The translations under genes and the position numbers were made by a program. The notes below the pieces were generated by a model. It was not told the origin of the DNA. It made no database searches and was given only the letters and a program-made list of their open reading frames with translations. A stretch of DNA of 64,000 nucleotides from Faecalicatena faecalis (lineage in GTDB: Bacteria; Bacillota; Clostridia; Lachnospirales; Lachnospiraceae). The DNA lies in contig NZ_JABACJ020000001.1 of assembly GCF_012524165.2 (NCBI RefSeq), positions 124,001 through 188,000 of the forward strand, in the 5' to 3' direction. Of the stretch, positions 43,022 to 51,870 are shown piece after piece; within the stretch, counting starts at the first letter, position 1, and the number at the start of each line of letters is the position of its first letter.

Positions 43022-43210
43022 ATGATATAGGAAGTCTCGTCCCCTATATCATACAAAGCAGGACAGATGTAACTGTTCACAGGTACCCTGTGTACAGTTA
43101 CGATTTCAGCCCATTTTAAATGCATCTTCGATGCATGGGGCTGAAATCCATCCTGCTGTCAACTCTGGCGCATAGCTTGACAGCAAGTGTCAAGCTTGCG
43201 AGTGAACAGT
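43017..43210. repeat. Array of overlapping inverted repeats, possible structured RNA
   Basis: Five stems in 194 bp: 15-bp arms at 43017-43031/43043-43057; 14-bp arms (one mismatch) at 43070-43083/43087-43100; 11-bp arms at 43102-43112/43138-43148 with an inner ATGCAT/ATGCAT stem; an outer AGCAGGA/TCCTGCT stem (43057-43063/43151-43157) that encloses the last two; and GCTTGACA/TGTCAAGC at 43175-43182/43188-43195. GCTGTCAA (43155-43162) can pair with TTGACAGC (43177-43184) instead, and CTGTTCAC (43073-43080) with GTGAACAG (43202-43209). It lies before the MATE promoter, so it is not in that gene's leader. Confidence 0.65.
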
Positions 43211-43251
43211 AATGGAAGAATATCCCATCGAGGAAGATTTGAATTTGGGGC

Positions 43252-43281
43252 TGGACTTTTGGACGATCAGAGGCTTATAAT
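43252..43281 (+). promoter_or_regulatory. Probable promoter of the MATE gene
   Basis: TGGACT (43252-43257), 18-bp spacer, perfect TATAAT (43276-43281), 60 bp before the start codon. Confidence 0.5.
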
Positions 43282-43341
43282 AGACAATTGTGTTGAAAGT
43301 GATAGAAATCGTATGTGGAATGAGTGAGATGGAGGTTATAT

Positions 43342-44676
43342 ATGAAGGATATGACAGCGGGAAAGCCTGCGCGGATTATAGGGGGATTTGCCCTGCCTAT
43401 GCTGCTGGGAGATGTGTTTCAGCAGCTTTATAGTATTGTAGATACGGTCGTGGTCGGCCGGTTTGTGGGAGAGGATGCCCTGGCGGCGGTGGGAGGCTCA
43501 TTTCCGGTGACTTTTATTTTAAATGCGGTGATGATAGGTCTTACGATTGGTGCCTCGGTACTCTTGTCTCAATTATTTGGTGCCAGAAATATGGAAGAGT
43601 TCCACCGGGCGCTATATACGATGATTATTGGGATGGGAGTATTGGCAGTTATTCTGACAGGCGTGAGCCAGGGGCTTGCAGTTCCTCTTCTTAGGCTGAT
43701 CGGGACTCCAGACAATATCATGGCGGGAAGTACGTTGTATCTGCGGATCGTGTTCGGAGGACTGGTGCTGACGTTCGCTTATAATGTGTGTACGGCTATA
43801 TTTAGGTCCATCGGTGACTCTAAGACACCGCTTTACTTTTTGATCATTGCTTCTATTTTAAATATTGTACTGGATCTTTTATTTGTCGTTGTTTTCCATA
43901 TGGGAATCGCCGGCGTGGCTGTGGCTACCATTATGTCTCAGGGAATTTCTGCACTTTTATGTGTACTTTATATAAGGAAGAAAGCCGAGATTCTGCAGAT
44001 GTCAAAAGAGGAGCGCGTTTTTGATGGACAGATGTTAAAAAGGATATTGAACCTTGGGATTCCAGCCATGTTCCAGCAGGTTTCTGTTTCCATCAGTGTG
44101 ATGTGTGTGCAGGGGATGGTCAATCTTTTTGGTACAGCGGCGATGGCAGGATATGCGGCTGCTGGAAAGGTAGAGTCACTGGCGATGATGCCGATGTTTG
44201 ATCTGGGCTCTGCTCTGTCTACGTATGTGGCACAGAATATCGGTGCAGGCGATGAGCGCAGAGCCAGACAGGGAGTACGTGCAGGATTTGGGCTGGCCGC
44301 AGCAGTCTGTGGAAGTATTGCACTTTTGATCTTTCTGTTTCGGTATCAGTTGATCGGAATCTTCCTGAAAGGAGATGTGGACCCGGTCGTAATGGAATTT
44401 GGCGTGGGATATCTGGGGGCAATCGCTCTCTTTTATCTGATCAATGCCTTTTATAATAATTTGAGTGGTGCCTTAAGAGGAGCAGGGGATGCATTCTACT
44501 CTATGGCAGCTACAATCATTGCACTTGTGGTCAGAGTAGCATCCTCCTATTTGATGCTGAAGTATACAAATCTGGGAATGGCGTCTATCTGGTGGGGGCT
44601 TCCGATTTCCTGGAGCACAGGCTTTGTTCTCTGTGTGATTCGATATATCAGTGGAAAATGGAAAACAAAAGCCTAG
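43342..44676 (+). CDS. MATE-family multidrug/metabolite exporter
   Basis: A 444-residue membrane protein with twelve helices, exporting cationic or aromatic compounds in exchange for sodium or protons. Family sequence: PMLLGDVFQQLYSIVDTVVVGRFVG (helix 1, quoted in part: VDTVVVGRFVGEDALAAVG), NLGIPAMFQQVSVSISVM for the second half, and GAGDERRARQG in the loop. ATG 43342 follows GGAGG at 43330-43334. It stands after the hydrolase cluster but has its own promoter, so a functional link to it is not shown. Confidence 0.88.
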   Translation: MKDMTAGKPARIIGGFALPMLLGDVFQQLYSIVDTVVVGRFVGEDALAAVGGSFPVTFILNAVMIGLTIGASVLLSQLFGARNMEEFHRALYTMIIGMGVLAVILTGVSQGLAVPLLRLIGTPDNIMAGSTLYLRIVFGGLVLTFAYNVCTAIFRSIGDSKTPLYFLIIASILNIVLDLLFVVVFHMGIAGVAVATIMSQGISALLCVLYIRKKAEILQMSKEERVFDGQMLKRILNLGIPAMFQQVSVSISVMCVQGMVNLFGTAAMAGYAAAGKVESLAMMPMFDLGSALSTYVAQNIGAGDERRARQGVRAGFGLAAAVCGSIALLIFLFRYQLIGIFLKGDVDPVVMEFGVGYLGAIALFYLINAFYNNLSGALRGAGDAFYSMAATIIALVVRVASSYLMLKYTNLGMASIWWGLPISWSTGFVLCVIRYISGKWKTKA

Positions 44677-44762
44677 GAGGCTGTCCTAAAAATAATGAGC
44701 ATACGGCCCGATTTTGCGGGGGTATAAATAAACGGTTATGAGCGATATATAAATATATGTCT

Positions 44763-44791
44763 TTGATTATAAAACCTTTCGGACTTATAAT
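44763..44791 (+). promoter_or_regulatory. Promoter of the aspartase operon
   Basis: TTGATT (44763-44768), 17-bp spacer, perfect TATAAT (44786-44791), 48 bp ahead of the start. Confidence 0.7.
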
Positions 44792-44838
44792 GTGCCTGTA
44801 AAAAGAAATTGGCAGTAAAGTCTGGGAGGTTTTTTATT

Positions 44839-46293
44839 ATGGTTATGACAAAAAATATAGATGGAATGGAATGCAGGACAGAGAAGGATTCGATAGGCTC
44901 AAAGGAAATACCGGAAGACGTCTACTATGGTGTGCAGTCCTTAAGAGCGGCAGAGAACTTCCGTATCACTGGATTGTCCATGCATCCCGAGGTTATTAAC
45001 AGCCTGGCACAGATTAAGAAAGCGGCAGCGATCACGAACTGTGAAATCGGGCTTTTAGATAAACATATTGCGGAAGCGATTGTGAAAGCCTGCGATGAGA
45101 TCGTGGAAGGAAAGCTCCATGATGAATTTATCGTAGACCCGATTCAGGGCGGGGCAGGTACTTCGATCAATATGAATGCCAATGAAGTAATCGCAAACCG
45201 TGCCATTGAGATTCTGGGAGGCCAGAAAGGCGATTATTCCATCGTACATCCGAATGACCACGTAAACTGCGGACAGTCGACCAACGATGTAATTCCGACA
45301 GCAGGAAAGATGACCTCCTTGAAGCTTCTAAAGAATGCGAAGAAAGAGCTGGAGCGGTTACATAAGGCGTTCTGTGAGAAAGGCGAGGAATTCGACTCCA
45401 TCATAAAAATGGGCAGGACACAGATGCAGGATGCAGTGCCGATTCGTCTGGGACAGGAATTCAGAGCATATTCCGTAGCAATTCAGCGTGATATCAACCG
45501 TATGGAAAAGGCACAGGAAGAAATGCGGACCCTGAATATGGGAGGTACGGCAATCGGAACCGGAATCAATGCGGATGAGGCCTATTTAAGACGTATCGTT
45601 CCGAATCTGGCACAGATCAGCGGTATGGATTTCGTGCAGGCTTATGATTTGATCGATGCGACACAGAACCTGGACCCATTTGTAGCGGTATCCGGTGCGG
45701 TGAAGGCCTGTGCAGTAACGCTTTCAAAAATAGCGAATGATTTCCGTCTGATGTCCTCCGGCCCAAGATGCGGATTCGGAGAGATCAATCTTCCAGCAAA
45801 GCAAAATGGCTCTTCCATCATGCCTGGAAAGGTGAATCCAGTTATCCCGGAAGTCGTCAATCAGGTCGCATTTAATATTATTGGAAATGATGTGACGATC
45901 ACTATGGCGGCAGAGGCCGGACAATTGGAACTGAATGCATTTGAGCCGATTGTTTTCTACTGTCTGTTCCAGTCCATAGATACATTGGCCTATGCAGTAG
46001 AAACATTTGTAGATAACTGTGTGAAAGGAATCACTGCAAATAAGGAGCGCTGCAAAGAGCTGGTAGATAATAGTGTTGGCATTGTTACAGCGATATGTCC
46101 TCATGTGGGATATGCAAAAGCGGCTTCCCTGGCAAAAGCAGCAATTAAGACCGGAGTATCAGTCAGAAAGCTGATTCTGGATGAAGGGCTTTTGAATGAG
46201 GAGGAATTAGAAGAGATACTGGATGTAAAAAATATGACAGAACCAGGAATTTCAGGAAAAGAGCTTCTGTTAAAAAATATGGATGCACAATAA
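44839..46293 (+). CDS. aspA: Aspartate ammonia-lyase (aspartase)
   Basis: A 484-residue enzyme of the fumarase/aspartase family that splits L-aspartate into fumarate and ammonia. The N-terminus EKDSIGSKEIPEDVYYGVQS is the aspartase form; conserved blocks are GGAGTSINMNANEVIANRA (about 99-117), PNDHVNCGQSTNDVIPT and the SS-loop GSSIMPGKVNPVIPE (about 320-334), which holds the catalytic Ser. ATG 44839 follows GGGAGG; it is first in an operon with malic enzyme and a transporter. Argininosuccinate- and fumarase-type relatives are excluded by the N-terminal block. Confidence 0.93.
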   Translation: MVMTKNIDGMECRTEKDSIGSKEIPEDVYYGVQSLRAAENFRITGLSMHPEVINSLAQIKKAAAITNCEIGLLDKHIAEAIVKACDEIVEGKLHDEFIVDPIQGGAGTSINMNANEVIANRAIEILGGQKGDYSIVHPNDHVNCGQSTNDVIPTAGKMTSLKLLKNAKKELERLHKAFCEKGEEFDSIIKMGRTQMQDAVPIRLGQEFRAYSVAIQRDINRMEKAQEEMRTLNMGGTAIGTGINADEAYLRRIVPNLAQISGMDFVQAYDLIDATQNLDPFVAVSGAVKACAVTLSKIANDFRLMSSGPRCGFGEINLPAKQNGSSIMPGKVNPVIPEVVNQVAFNIIGNDVTITMAAEAGQLELNAFEPIVFYCLFQSIDTLAYAVETFVDNCVKGITANKERCKELVDNSVGIVTAICPHVGYAKAASLAKAAIKTGVSVRKLILDEGLLNEEELEEILDVKNMTEPGISGKELLLKNMDAQ

Positions 46294-46314
46294 AAGGAAA
46301 GAGGGGTGTGGGTA

Positions 46315-47478
46315 ATGGATTATGGTAAAGAAGCAATAAGGATGCATGAAGAGTTTCACGGGAAAATTGAGGTGTGCAGTAAAGTGCCGCTAAAGACAAG
46401 AGAGGATTTAAGTACTGCTTATACGCCGGGAGTTGCCAGCCCGTGTATGGAAATTCACAGGGATGAGAAGAAGGCCTATGATTATACAGCAAAGGGTAAT
46501 CTGGTCGCAGTCGTATCTGATGGAACTGCTGTCTTAGGATTGGGAGATATCGGCCCGAAAGCGGCAATGCCGGTCATGGAAGGAAAGGCCATTTTGTTCA
46601 AGGAGTTCGGTGGCGTGGATGCATTTCCAATCTGCCTGGATACCAAGGATACGGAAGAAATTATCGAGACAGTGAAACGGATCGCTCCTTGTTTCGGAGG
46701 AATCAACCTGGAGGATATCTGTTCACCGAAGTGCTTTGAAATCGAGCAGAGACTGGAGAAAGAGCTGGATATTCCTGTATTCCATGATGACCAGCATGGT
46801 ACTGCGATCGTAACGACGGCGGCTTTGATGAACGCATTGAAGGTCGTGGGAAAGAAGATCGATGAGATAAAAGTAGTCTTAAACGGTCCGGGAAGTGCTG
46901 GAACAGCAATCGCAAAAATGATGCTCCATGCAGGTGTGAAGCATATGACGATCTGTGATCTGGAGGGAATTCTGGCAGAGGGATGTCCGTTTGCCGTAGG
47001 GCATAAGCTGGAGCTTGCAAGACTGACGAACCCAGAGGGCGTGACAGGAACATTAAAGGATGCCATAGTGGGTGCGGATGTATTTGTCGGTGTTTCCGCA
47101 GGGAATATCCTGACAAAGGAGATGGTCGCAACGATGGCTCCAGACCCGATCGTATTTGCCATGGCAAACCCGACACCGGAGATTACCTATGAGGATGCTG
47201 TGGAGGCAGGCGTGAAGGTCATGGGAACCGGACGCTCTGATTATCCGAACCAGATCAATAATGTGCTGGCATTCCCAGGCTTGTTCAGAGGTGCGCTGGA
47301 TGCAGGGGCCAGGGACATTACGTACGATATGAAGCTGGCAGCAGCACGTGCCATTGCTTCCCTTGTCAGTGAAGAAGAGCTCAAGGCTGACTATATCATT
47401 CCATCCCCATTTGATAAGAGAGTAGCCGCAAGAGTTGCAGAAGAAGTAGCAAAATGTGCACATGTGTCAGTTTTCTGA
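46315..47478 (+). CDS. NAD(P)-dependent malic enzyme
   Basis: A 387-residue enzyme that oxidises malate to pyruvate and CO2. Conserved: TAYTPGVASPCMEIH (catalytic Tyr about 36), GLGDIGPKAAMPVMEGKA, metal-binding Asp residues in FHDDQHGTAIV (about 155-165), and Rossmann LNGPGSAGTAIAKMM. Short malic enzymes of this class lack the phosphotransacetylase tail of MaeB. Start ATG 46315 follows AAAGGAAAGAGGGG; a GTG at 46306 is less likely. With aspartase it can feed C4 acids to pyruvate, but no fumarase gene is adjacent. Confidence 0.93.
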   Translation: MDYGKEAIRMHEEFHGKIEVCSKVPLKTREDLSTAYTPGVASPCMEIHRDEKKAYDYTAKGNLVAVVSDGTAVLGLGDIGPKAAMPVMEGKAILFKEFGGVDAFPICLDTKDTEEIIETVKRIAPCFGGINLEDICSPKCFEIEQRLEKELDIPVFHDDQHGTAIVTTAALMNALKVVGKKIDEIKVVLNGPGSAGTAIAKMMLHAGVKHMTICDLEGILAEGCPFAVGHKLELARLTNPEGVTGTLKDAIVGADVFVGVSAGNILTKEMVATMAPDPIVFAMANPTPEITYEDAVEAGVKVMGTGRSDYPNQINNVLAFPGLFRGALDAGARDITYDMKLAAARAIASLVSEEELKADYIIPSPFDKRVAARVAEEVAKCAHVSVF

Positions 47479-47487
47479 CAGTAAAAA

Positions 47488-47540
47488 AGTCACCGTTCCT
47501 TTATACTTTGTAATAGAAAGATAAAGGACGGTGATTTTTT
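47488..47540 (+). terminator. Attenuator-like hairpin covering the next ribosome site
   Basis: TCACCGTTCCTTTAT (47490-47504) pairs with ATAAAGGACGGTGA (47521-47534, one bulge), followed by TTTTTT and then the ATG. The 3' arm contains AAGGACGGTG, the ribosome site of the transporter, so the stem would hide it and also stop transcription. Confidence 0.75.
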
Positions 47541-48821
47541 ATGGGGACTGAATATACATGGGCATTTGACAGAAGTTTTCTTGTATTTTTGGCAATCGCA
47601 TTTGTCTCTTTGACGATTGCAACAAAGCTGAAATCTATGATTCCGATGCCTTTGATTTATGGTATCTTATTTGCGATTGGATTTGGAACGGGAATCCTTC
47701 CGACGGATATGCTGTTGTCTGCCAATATGATTGCAGTCGGAACGATTGCGTTCAATGTGCTGGTCATCCATTCAGGGACCATGATCAACTTTAAGATGCT
47801 TAAGGCGCGAAAGAAGGAGGCCTTCCTCTGTATTGCAGCGTCTCTGGCACTGGTGGTGATCGTAGGGTTTGGACTGACTCCGATTCTGGGAAAGGGCCTG
47901 GCATTTTTATCACCTGGGTCTGTCATCGGAGGAGGCGCTTCCTGTGCGATCGCATCCAGATGGGTATTAGATAAGAATCCGGCGATTTCCGTCTTTCCAT
48001 GGCTGGTATTCATGTTCCAGGGATTGTTCAGTGTTCCGGTGGTGACATGGGCATTAAAGCGGGAGAGCAGGGCATTGTCGGCTGAGTTCAGGGCACGCAG
48101 CCAAGGCAGTCAGGAGAAGGAAAGCGGCAATGCTGCAGGAAACGGAGCATCCCCGATGAATGGTGCACCAGGGATGACGAAGCCGGACGTACCAGGGATG
48201 GGGCAAAACCCCAATGCACAGCAGGGAGGAAAGGTTCCTTTCTGTGAGAGGATTCCTGCGAAGTATAAGAATACTGCTTATTATCTGGGAATTATTATGA
48301 TTGTGACAGTGATCAATAATCTGCTTCATGGTACTGTATTGGCAGGGATGAATATCAATCCGAATATCACAGCGCTGCTGTTCGGATGTATTCTTGGAAG
48401 CCTTGGTCTTATGGATAAGGCACCGCTTTTTAAAGCAGATTCTTACGGACTTCTGCTGATGGGATTGATGGGACTGATGGCCAATACGATTGCAAGGTGT
48501 CCTTGGCAGGGACTTGTATCCTTCCTTCCGCCGCTGCTTCTGGTTTTTGTTGTCTCGACGGTCGTTCTGGTAATCTGCGGTATTGTAGGAGCCAAGATCT
48601 GTGGATTCAGGGCAGAAAAAGGCATCGCTCTGACAATGAACTGTATGATGGGATTTCCGGTCAATGATATGCTGACAAATAATGCGGCAGCAATCGGGGA
48701 GAGTGAAGCAGAAAAAGGATATATCAAGAGTCAGATCGGGCCAGTGCTCGGGATGGGCACGATGCTCATATCAAATGCAGTGTCCGTACTGATCGTCAGC
48801 TTGATGGTGATATTTGTGTAG
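47541..48821 (+). CDS. Unassigned multi-pass transporter-like membrane protein
   Basis: A 426-residue inner-membrane protein with about ten to eleven hydrophobic helices. A hydrophilic loop in the middle (about 172-238) is rich in Gly, Pro, Asn and Met (NAAGNGASPMNGAPGMTKPD) and has no fold. Motifs such as GGGASCAIASRW and MGFPVNDMLTNNAAA resemble re-entrant loops of GltS-type symporters, but no family is firmly recognised. It follows malic enzyme and aspartase, suggesting transport of aspartate, malate or a related acid. The ribosome site lies in a terminator-like stem, so expression is probably regulated separately. Confidence 0.6.
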   Translation: MGTEYTWAFDRSFLVFLAIAFVSLTIATKLKSMIPMPLIYGILFAIGFGTGILPTDMLLSANMIAVGTIAFNVLVIHSGTMINFKMLKARKKEAFLCIAASLALVVIVGFGLTPILGKGLAFLSPGSVIGGGASCAIASRWVLDKNPAISVFPWLVFMFQGLFSVPVVTWALKRESRALSAEFRARSQGSQEKESGNAAGNGASPMNGAPGMTKPDVPGMGQNPNAQQGGKVPFCERIPAKYKNTAYYLGIIMIVTVINNLLHGTVLAGMNINPNITALLFGCILGSLGLMDKAPLFKADSYGLLLMGLMGLMANTIARCPWQGLVSFLPPLLLVFVVSTVVLVICGIVGAKICGFRAEKGIALTMNCMMGFPVNDMLTNNAAAIGESEAEKGYIKSQIGPVLGMGTMLISNAVSVLIVSLMVIFV

Positions 48822-48852
48822 CAGTATAAAGAATATAAATAAAATAGAAGAT

Positions 48853-48914
48853 GCGCTGGGAGCAAAAATTGATTTTCGGAAATTTATTTTACTCCCGGCG
48901 TTTTCTTCTTTTTA
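48853..48914 (+). terminator. Terminator of the aspartase operon
   Basis: GCGCTGGGAG and CTCCCGGCG arms around a long AT-rich loop, with TTTTCTTCTTTTTATTTTTT following. Confidence 0.75.
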
Positions 48915-48922
48915 TTTTTTAC

Positions 48923-48951
48923 TTGCAATATACCCCATGAGGGTATATAAT
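48923..48951 (+). promoter_or_regulatory. csoR-copA promoter with operator in its spacer
   Basis: TTGCAA (48923-48928), 17 bp, perfect TATAAT (48946-48951). The palindrome TATACCCCATGAGGGTATA (48929-48947) fills the spacer exactly. CsoR-family operators are G/C-tract palindromes of this type, so apo-CsoR would block RNA polymerase and copper would lift it. Confidence 0.8.
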
Positions 48952-48979
48952 GAGCTCAGAAAGTGAAGGAGGTGTAAAG

Positions 48980-49282
48980 ATGGAAGAGATGAAGGAATGC
49001 TGTCATAAGACAAAGGAGCGTTCTGATAAGGAATATAAGGATTTAGTGAACCGTCTGAACCGTATTGAAGGACAGGTACGTGGTATTAAAAAGATGGTTG
49101 AGAGCAATACTTATTGTACAGATATTTTAATCCAGGTTTCAGCGGTCAATGCGGCTTTGAATAGTTTTAATAAAGTTCTTCTGGCGAACCACATCAGGAC
49201 TTGTGTCGCAGAAGATATTAAGAATGGAAAGGAAGAGACCATTGACGAACTGGTGGTAACTCTACAGAAATTGATGAGATAG
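48980..49282 (+). CDS. csoR: CsoR-family copper-sensing repressor
   Basis: A 100-residue all-helical repressor. The three copper ligands of CsoR are present: Cys in NTYCTDILIQ, His and Cys in LLANHIRTCVAED, and the NRLNRIEGQVRGI helix is the family's DNA-facing part. It releases DNA on binding Cu(I). ATG 48980 follows AAGGAGGTG; an upstream ATG at 48950 overlaps the promoter and is rejected. copA starts 11 bp after its stop and the two are co-transcribed from the operator-bearing promoter. Confidence 0.92.
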   Translation: MEEMKECCHKTKERSDKEYKDLVNRLNRIEGQVRGIKKMVESNTYCTDILIQVSAVNAALNSFNKVLLANHIRTCVAEDIKNGKEETIDELVVTLQKLMR

Positions 49283-49292
49283 GAGGCATAAA

Positions 49293-51818
49293 ATGGAGCA
49301 ATATTCAGTAACGGGGATGAGCTGCGCGGCGTGCAGCGCCCGGGTGGAAAAGGCTGTATCGAAGGTGCCCGGAGTGACGTCCTGTTCCGTCAGCCTGCTG
49401 ACGAACTCTATGGGAGTGGAGGGAACGGCCTCCTCAACGGATATTATTGCCGCCGTTGAGGAAGCAGGGTATGGGGCATCCACGAAGACCTCCGGCGCCA
49501 AGGAGAGAAAAGCGGTGTCAGGTCCGGCAGAGAGCGACCTTTTAAAGGACAGGGAGACGCCGGTTTTAAAGAAAAGACTGATTGCTTCCCTCTGCTTTTT
49601 GATCCCGCTGATGTATTTTTCTATGGGACATATGATGTGGAACTGGCCTGTACCGGGATGGCTGGAGGGCAATCATGTCGCTATGGGGCTGATACAGTTG
49701 TTATTTACGACGGCAGTCATGGTCATTAACCAGAAGTTTTTTGTCAGTGGATTCAGGAGTCTGTGGCATAGGGCGCCGAATATGGATACATTGGTGGCAC
49801 TTGGGGCAGGGGCCTCTTATGGTTATAGTACCTATGCCTTATTTGCCATGACGGATGCGCAGATGCATCAGGATATGGCGGGTGTCATGACCTATATGCA
49901 TGAGTTTTATTTTGAGTCTGCGGCGATGATCCTGACATTGATTACAGTCGGTAAGATGCTGGAAGCGCGTTCCAAGGGGAAGACGACGGATGCGCTTAAG
50001 AGCCTGATGAAGCTCGCCCCTAAGACTGCCGTGATTCTGCGGGAAGGAATCGAGACGGAGGTTACTATTGAGGAAGTAAGAAAAGGGGATATTTTTGTAG
50101 TAAGGCCCGGTGAAAATATACCTGTAGATGGTATCGTGCTCGAAGGGAGCAGTGCGGTGAACGAATCGGCTCTGACAGGGGAAAGTATCCCGGTAGATAA
50201 AGCATCAGGAGATGCAGTATCGGCGGCCACCTTAAATCATTCCGGTTTTCTGAAATGTGAGGCTACGAGGGTCGGGGAGGACACCACGCTTTCCCAGATC
50301 ATCCAGATGGTCAGTGATGCGGCGGCTACGAAGGCTCCGATCGCGAAGGTGGCGGACCGGGTATCGGGCGTGTTTGTACCTGCAGTCATCGCAATTGCTG
50401 CCGTGACGATTCTTGTCTGGCTGATTGCAGGACAGAGTGTGGGATTCGCACTCGCAAGAGGAATTTCTGTGCTCGTGATTAGCTGTCCATGTGCCCTAGG
50501 ACTGGCTACACCTGTTGCAATCATGGTGGGGAATGGAATGGGCGCAAAGCACGGAATCATGTTTAAGACGGCGGTATCTCTGGAAGAGGCAGGAAAGATG
50601 CAGATCGTAGCATTGGATAAGACTGGGACGATCACCAGCGGCGAGCCGAAGGTCACAGATATGATTCCGGCTGATGGTGTCGCGAAGGAGGCACTTCTTG
50701 AGATGGCTTACGCTCTGGAGAAGAAGAGCGAGCATCCCTTGGCGCATGCCATACTGCAGAAGGCGAAGGAGAATGAGACTATAGATCTTAAGGAAGTGAC
50801 CGAGTTCCAGGCAGTTCCGGGGAATGGGCTTTCTGGTAAACTAGGAGAGGATATACTTGCAGGAGGAAATCTGAAATTCATCAGTGAGAATGCTTTGGTT
50901 TCAGAGAGGATGCAAAAGACTGCAGGCAGTTTGGCGGAGGAAGGAAAGACTCCTCTGTTCTTTAGCAGAAATGGTCAATTGACAGGAATCATCGCAGTTG
51001 CCGATGTCATCAAGGAGGACAGTCCGAGAGCAGTGAAAGAATTGCAGAACATGGGAATCCATGTGGTCATGCTGACCGGAGACAATGAAAGAACTGCAAG
51101 GGCGATCGGGCGGCAGGCCGGCGTAGATGAAGTCATTGCAGGAGTCCTGCCGGATGGCAAAGAGAGTGTGATCCGCTCCCTGAAACGTAAAGGGAAGGTC
51201 GCCATGGTCGGGGATGGAATCAATGATGCGCCGGCACTTACGAGAGCAGATATCGGAATCGCAATTGGGGCGGGGACGGATATCGCGATTGATGCTGCGG
51301 ATGTGGTGTTGATGAAGAGCCGTCTGAGTGATGTACCTGCAGCAATTCGATTGAGCAGGGCCACACTTCGGAATATTCATGAAAATCTGTTCTGGGCATT
51401 TTTCTATAATGTGATCGGGATTCCGCTTGCGGCAGGTGTATGGTACCCGCTTCTTGGCTGGAAATTAAACCCGATGTTCGGAGCTGCGGCGATGAGCCTG
51501 TCCAGCTTCTGTGTAGTTACCAATGCACTGCGCCTTAACTTGTTTAAGATGCATGATGCAAGAAGGGATAAAAAAATAAGAACAAAAAAGAATCAGGAGG
51601 AAGCAACAATGGAAAAAACAATGAAAATCGAAGGTATGATGTGCGGTCACTGTGAGGCCCGCGTAAAGAAGTCTCTGGAGGCTCTTGCAGAAGTGGATGC
51701 AGCAGTTGTCAGCCACGAGGCTGGGACAGCAGTTGTGACTTTAAATGCTGAGATCGCAGACGATGTGTTGAAAAAAACAGTGGAGGACCAGGATTATAAG
51801 GTTCTTGAGATTCAATAA
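49293..51818 (+). CDS. copA: Copper-exporting P1B-type ATPase with N- and C-terminal metal domains
   Basis: An 841-residue ATPase that pumps Cu(I) out of the cell. Domains: N-terminal heavy-metal domain (MSCAACSARVEKAV, 8-21), eight membrane helices, actuator with TGES, CPC copper site in SCPCALGLATP (about 396-406), phosphorylation motif DKTGTI (about 443), ATP loop and hinge GDGINDAPAL (about 642-651). After the last helix there is a short Lys-rich linker and a second heavy-metal domain (MMCGHCEARVKKSL, about 783-796). C-terminal metal domains are rare; here the linker contains a full ribosome site and ATG, so this domain may also be made separately. Confidence 0.95.
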   Translation: MEQYSVTGMSCAACSARVEKAVSKVPGVTSCSVSLLTNSMGVEGTASSTDIIAAVEEAGYGASTKTSGAKERKAVSGPAESDLLKDRETPVLKKRLIASLCFLIPLMYFSMGHMMWNWPVPGWLEGNHVAMGLIQLLFTTAVMVINQKFFVSGFRSLWHRAPNMDTLVALGAGASYGYSTYALFAMTDAQMHQDMAGVMTYMHEFYFESAAMILTLITVGKMLEARSKGKTTDALKSLMKLAPKTAVILREGIETEVTIEEVRKGDIFVVRPGENIPVDGIVLEGSSAVNESALTGESIPVDKASGDAVSAATLNHSGFLKCEATRVGEDTTLSQIIQMVSDAAATKAPIAKVADRVSGVFVPAVIAIAAVTILVWLIAGQSVGFALARGISVLVISCPCALGLATPVAIMVGNGMGAKHGIMFKTAVSLEEAGKMQIVALDKTGTITSGEPKVTDMIPADGVAKEALLEMAYALEKKSEHPLAHAILQKAKENETIDLKEVTEFQAVPGNGLSGKLGEDILAGGNLKFISENALVSERMQKTAGSLAEEGKTPLFFSRNGQLTGIIAVADVIKEDSPRAVKELQNMGIHVVMLTGDNERTARAIGRQAGVDEVIAGVLPDGKESVIRSLKRKGKVAMVGDGINDAPALTRADIGIAIGAGTDIAIDAADVVLMKSRLSDVPAAIRLSRATLRNIHENLFWAFFYNVIGIPLAAGVWYPLLGWKLNPMFGAAAMSLSSFCVVTNALRLNLFKMHDARRDKKIRTKKNQEEATMEKTMKIEGMMCGHCEARVKKSLEALAEVDAAVVSHEAGTAVVTLNAEIADDVLKKTVEDQDYKVLEIQ
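51609..51818 (+). CDS. Possible free CopZ-type copper chaperone from an internal start
   Basis: In frame within copA, AGGAGG at 51595-51600 and ATG at 51609 (8-base spacing) would give a 69-residue protein, MEKTMKIEGMMCGHCEARVK onward, of the size and sequence of a CopZ/HMA chaperone with its CGHC copper site. A mutation that removed a stop between formerly separate copA and copZ genes would give the same picture. Separate expression is inference from the ribosome site. Confidence 0.5.
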   Translation: MEKTMKIEGMMCGHCEARVKKSLEALAEVDAAVVSHEAGTAVVTLNAEIADDVLKKTVEDQDYKVLEIQ

Positions 51819-51870
51819 GTGTGTCGTATCGAACATAAGGTTCATTGAATACCTGTAAAAAATAACATGC

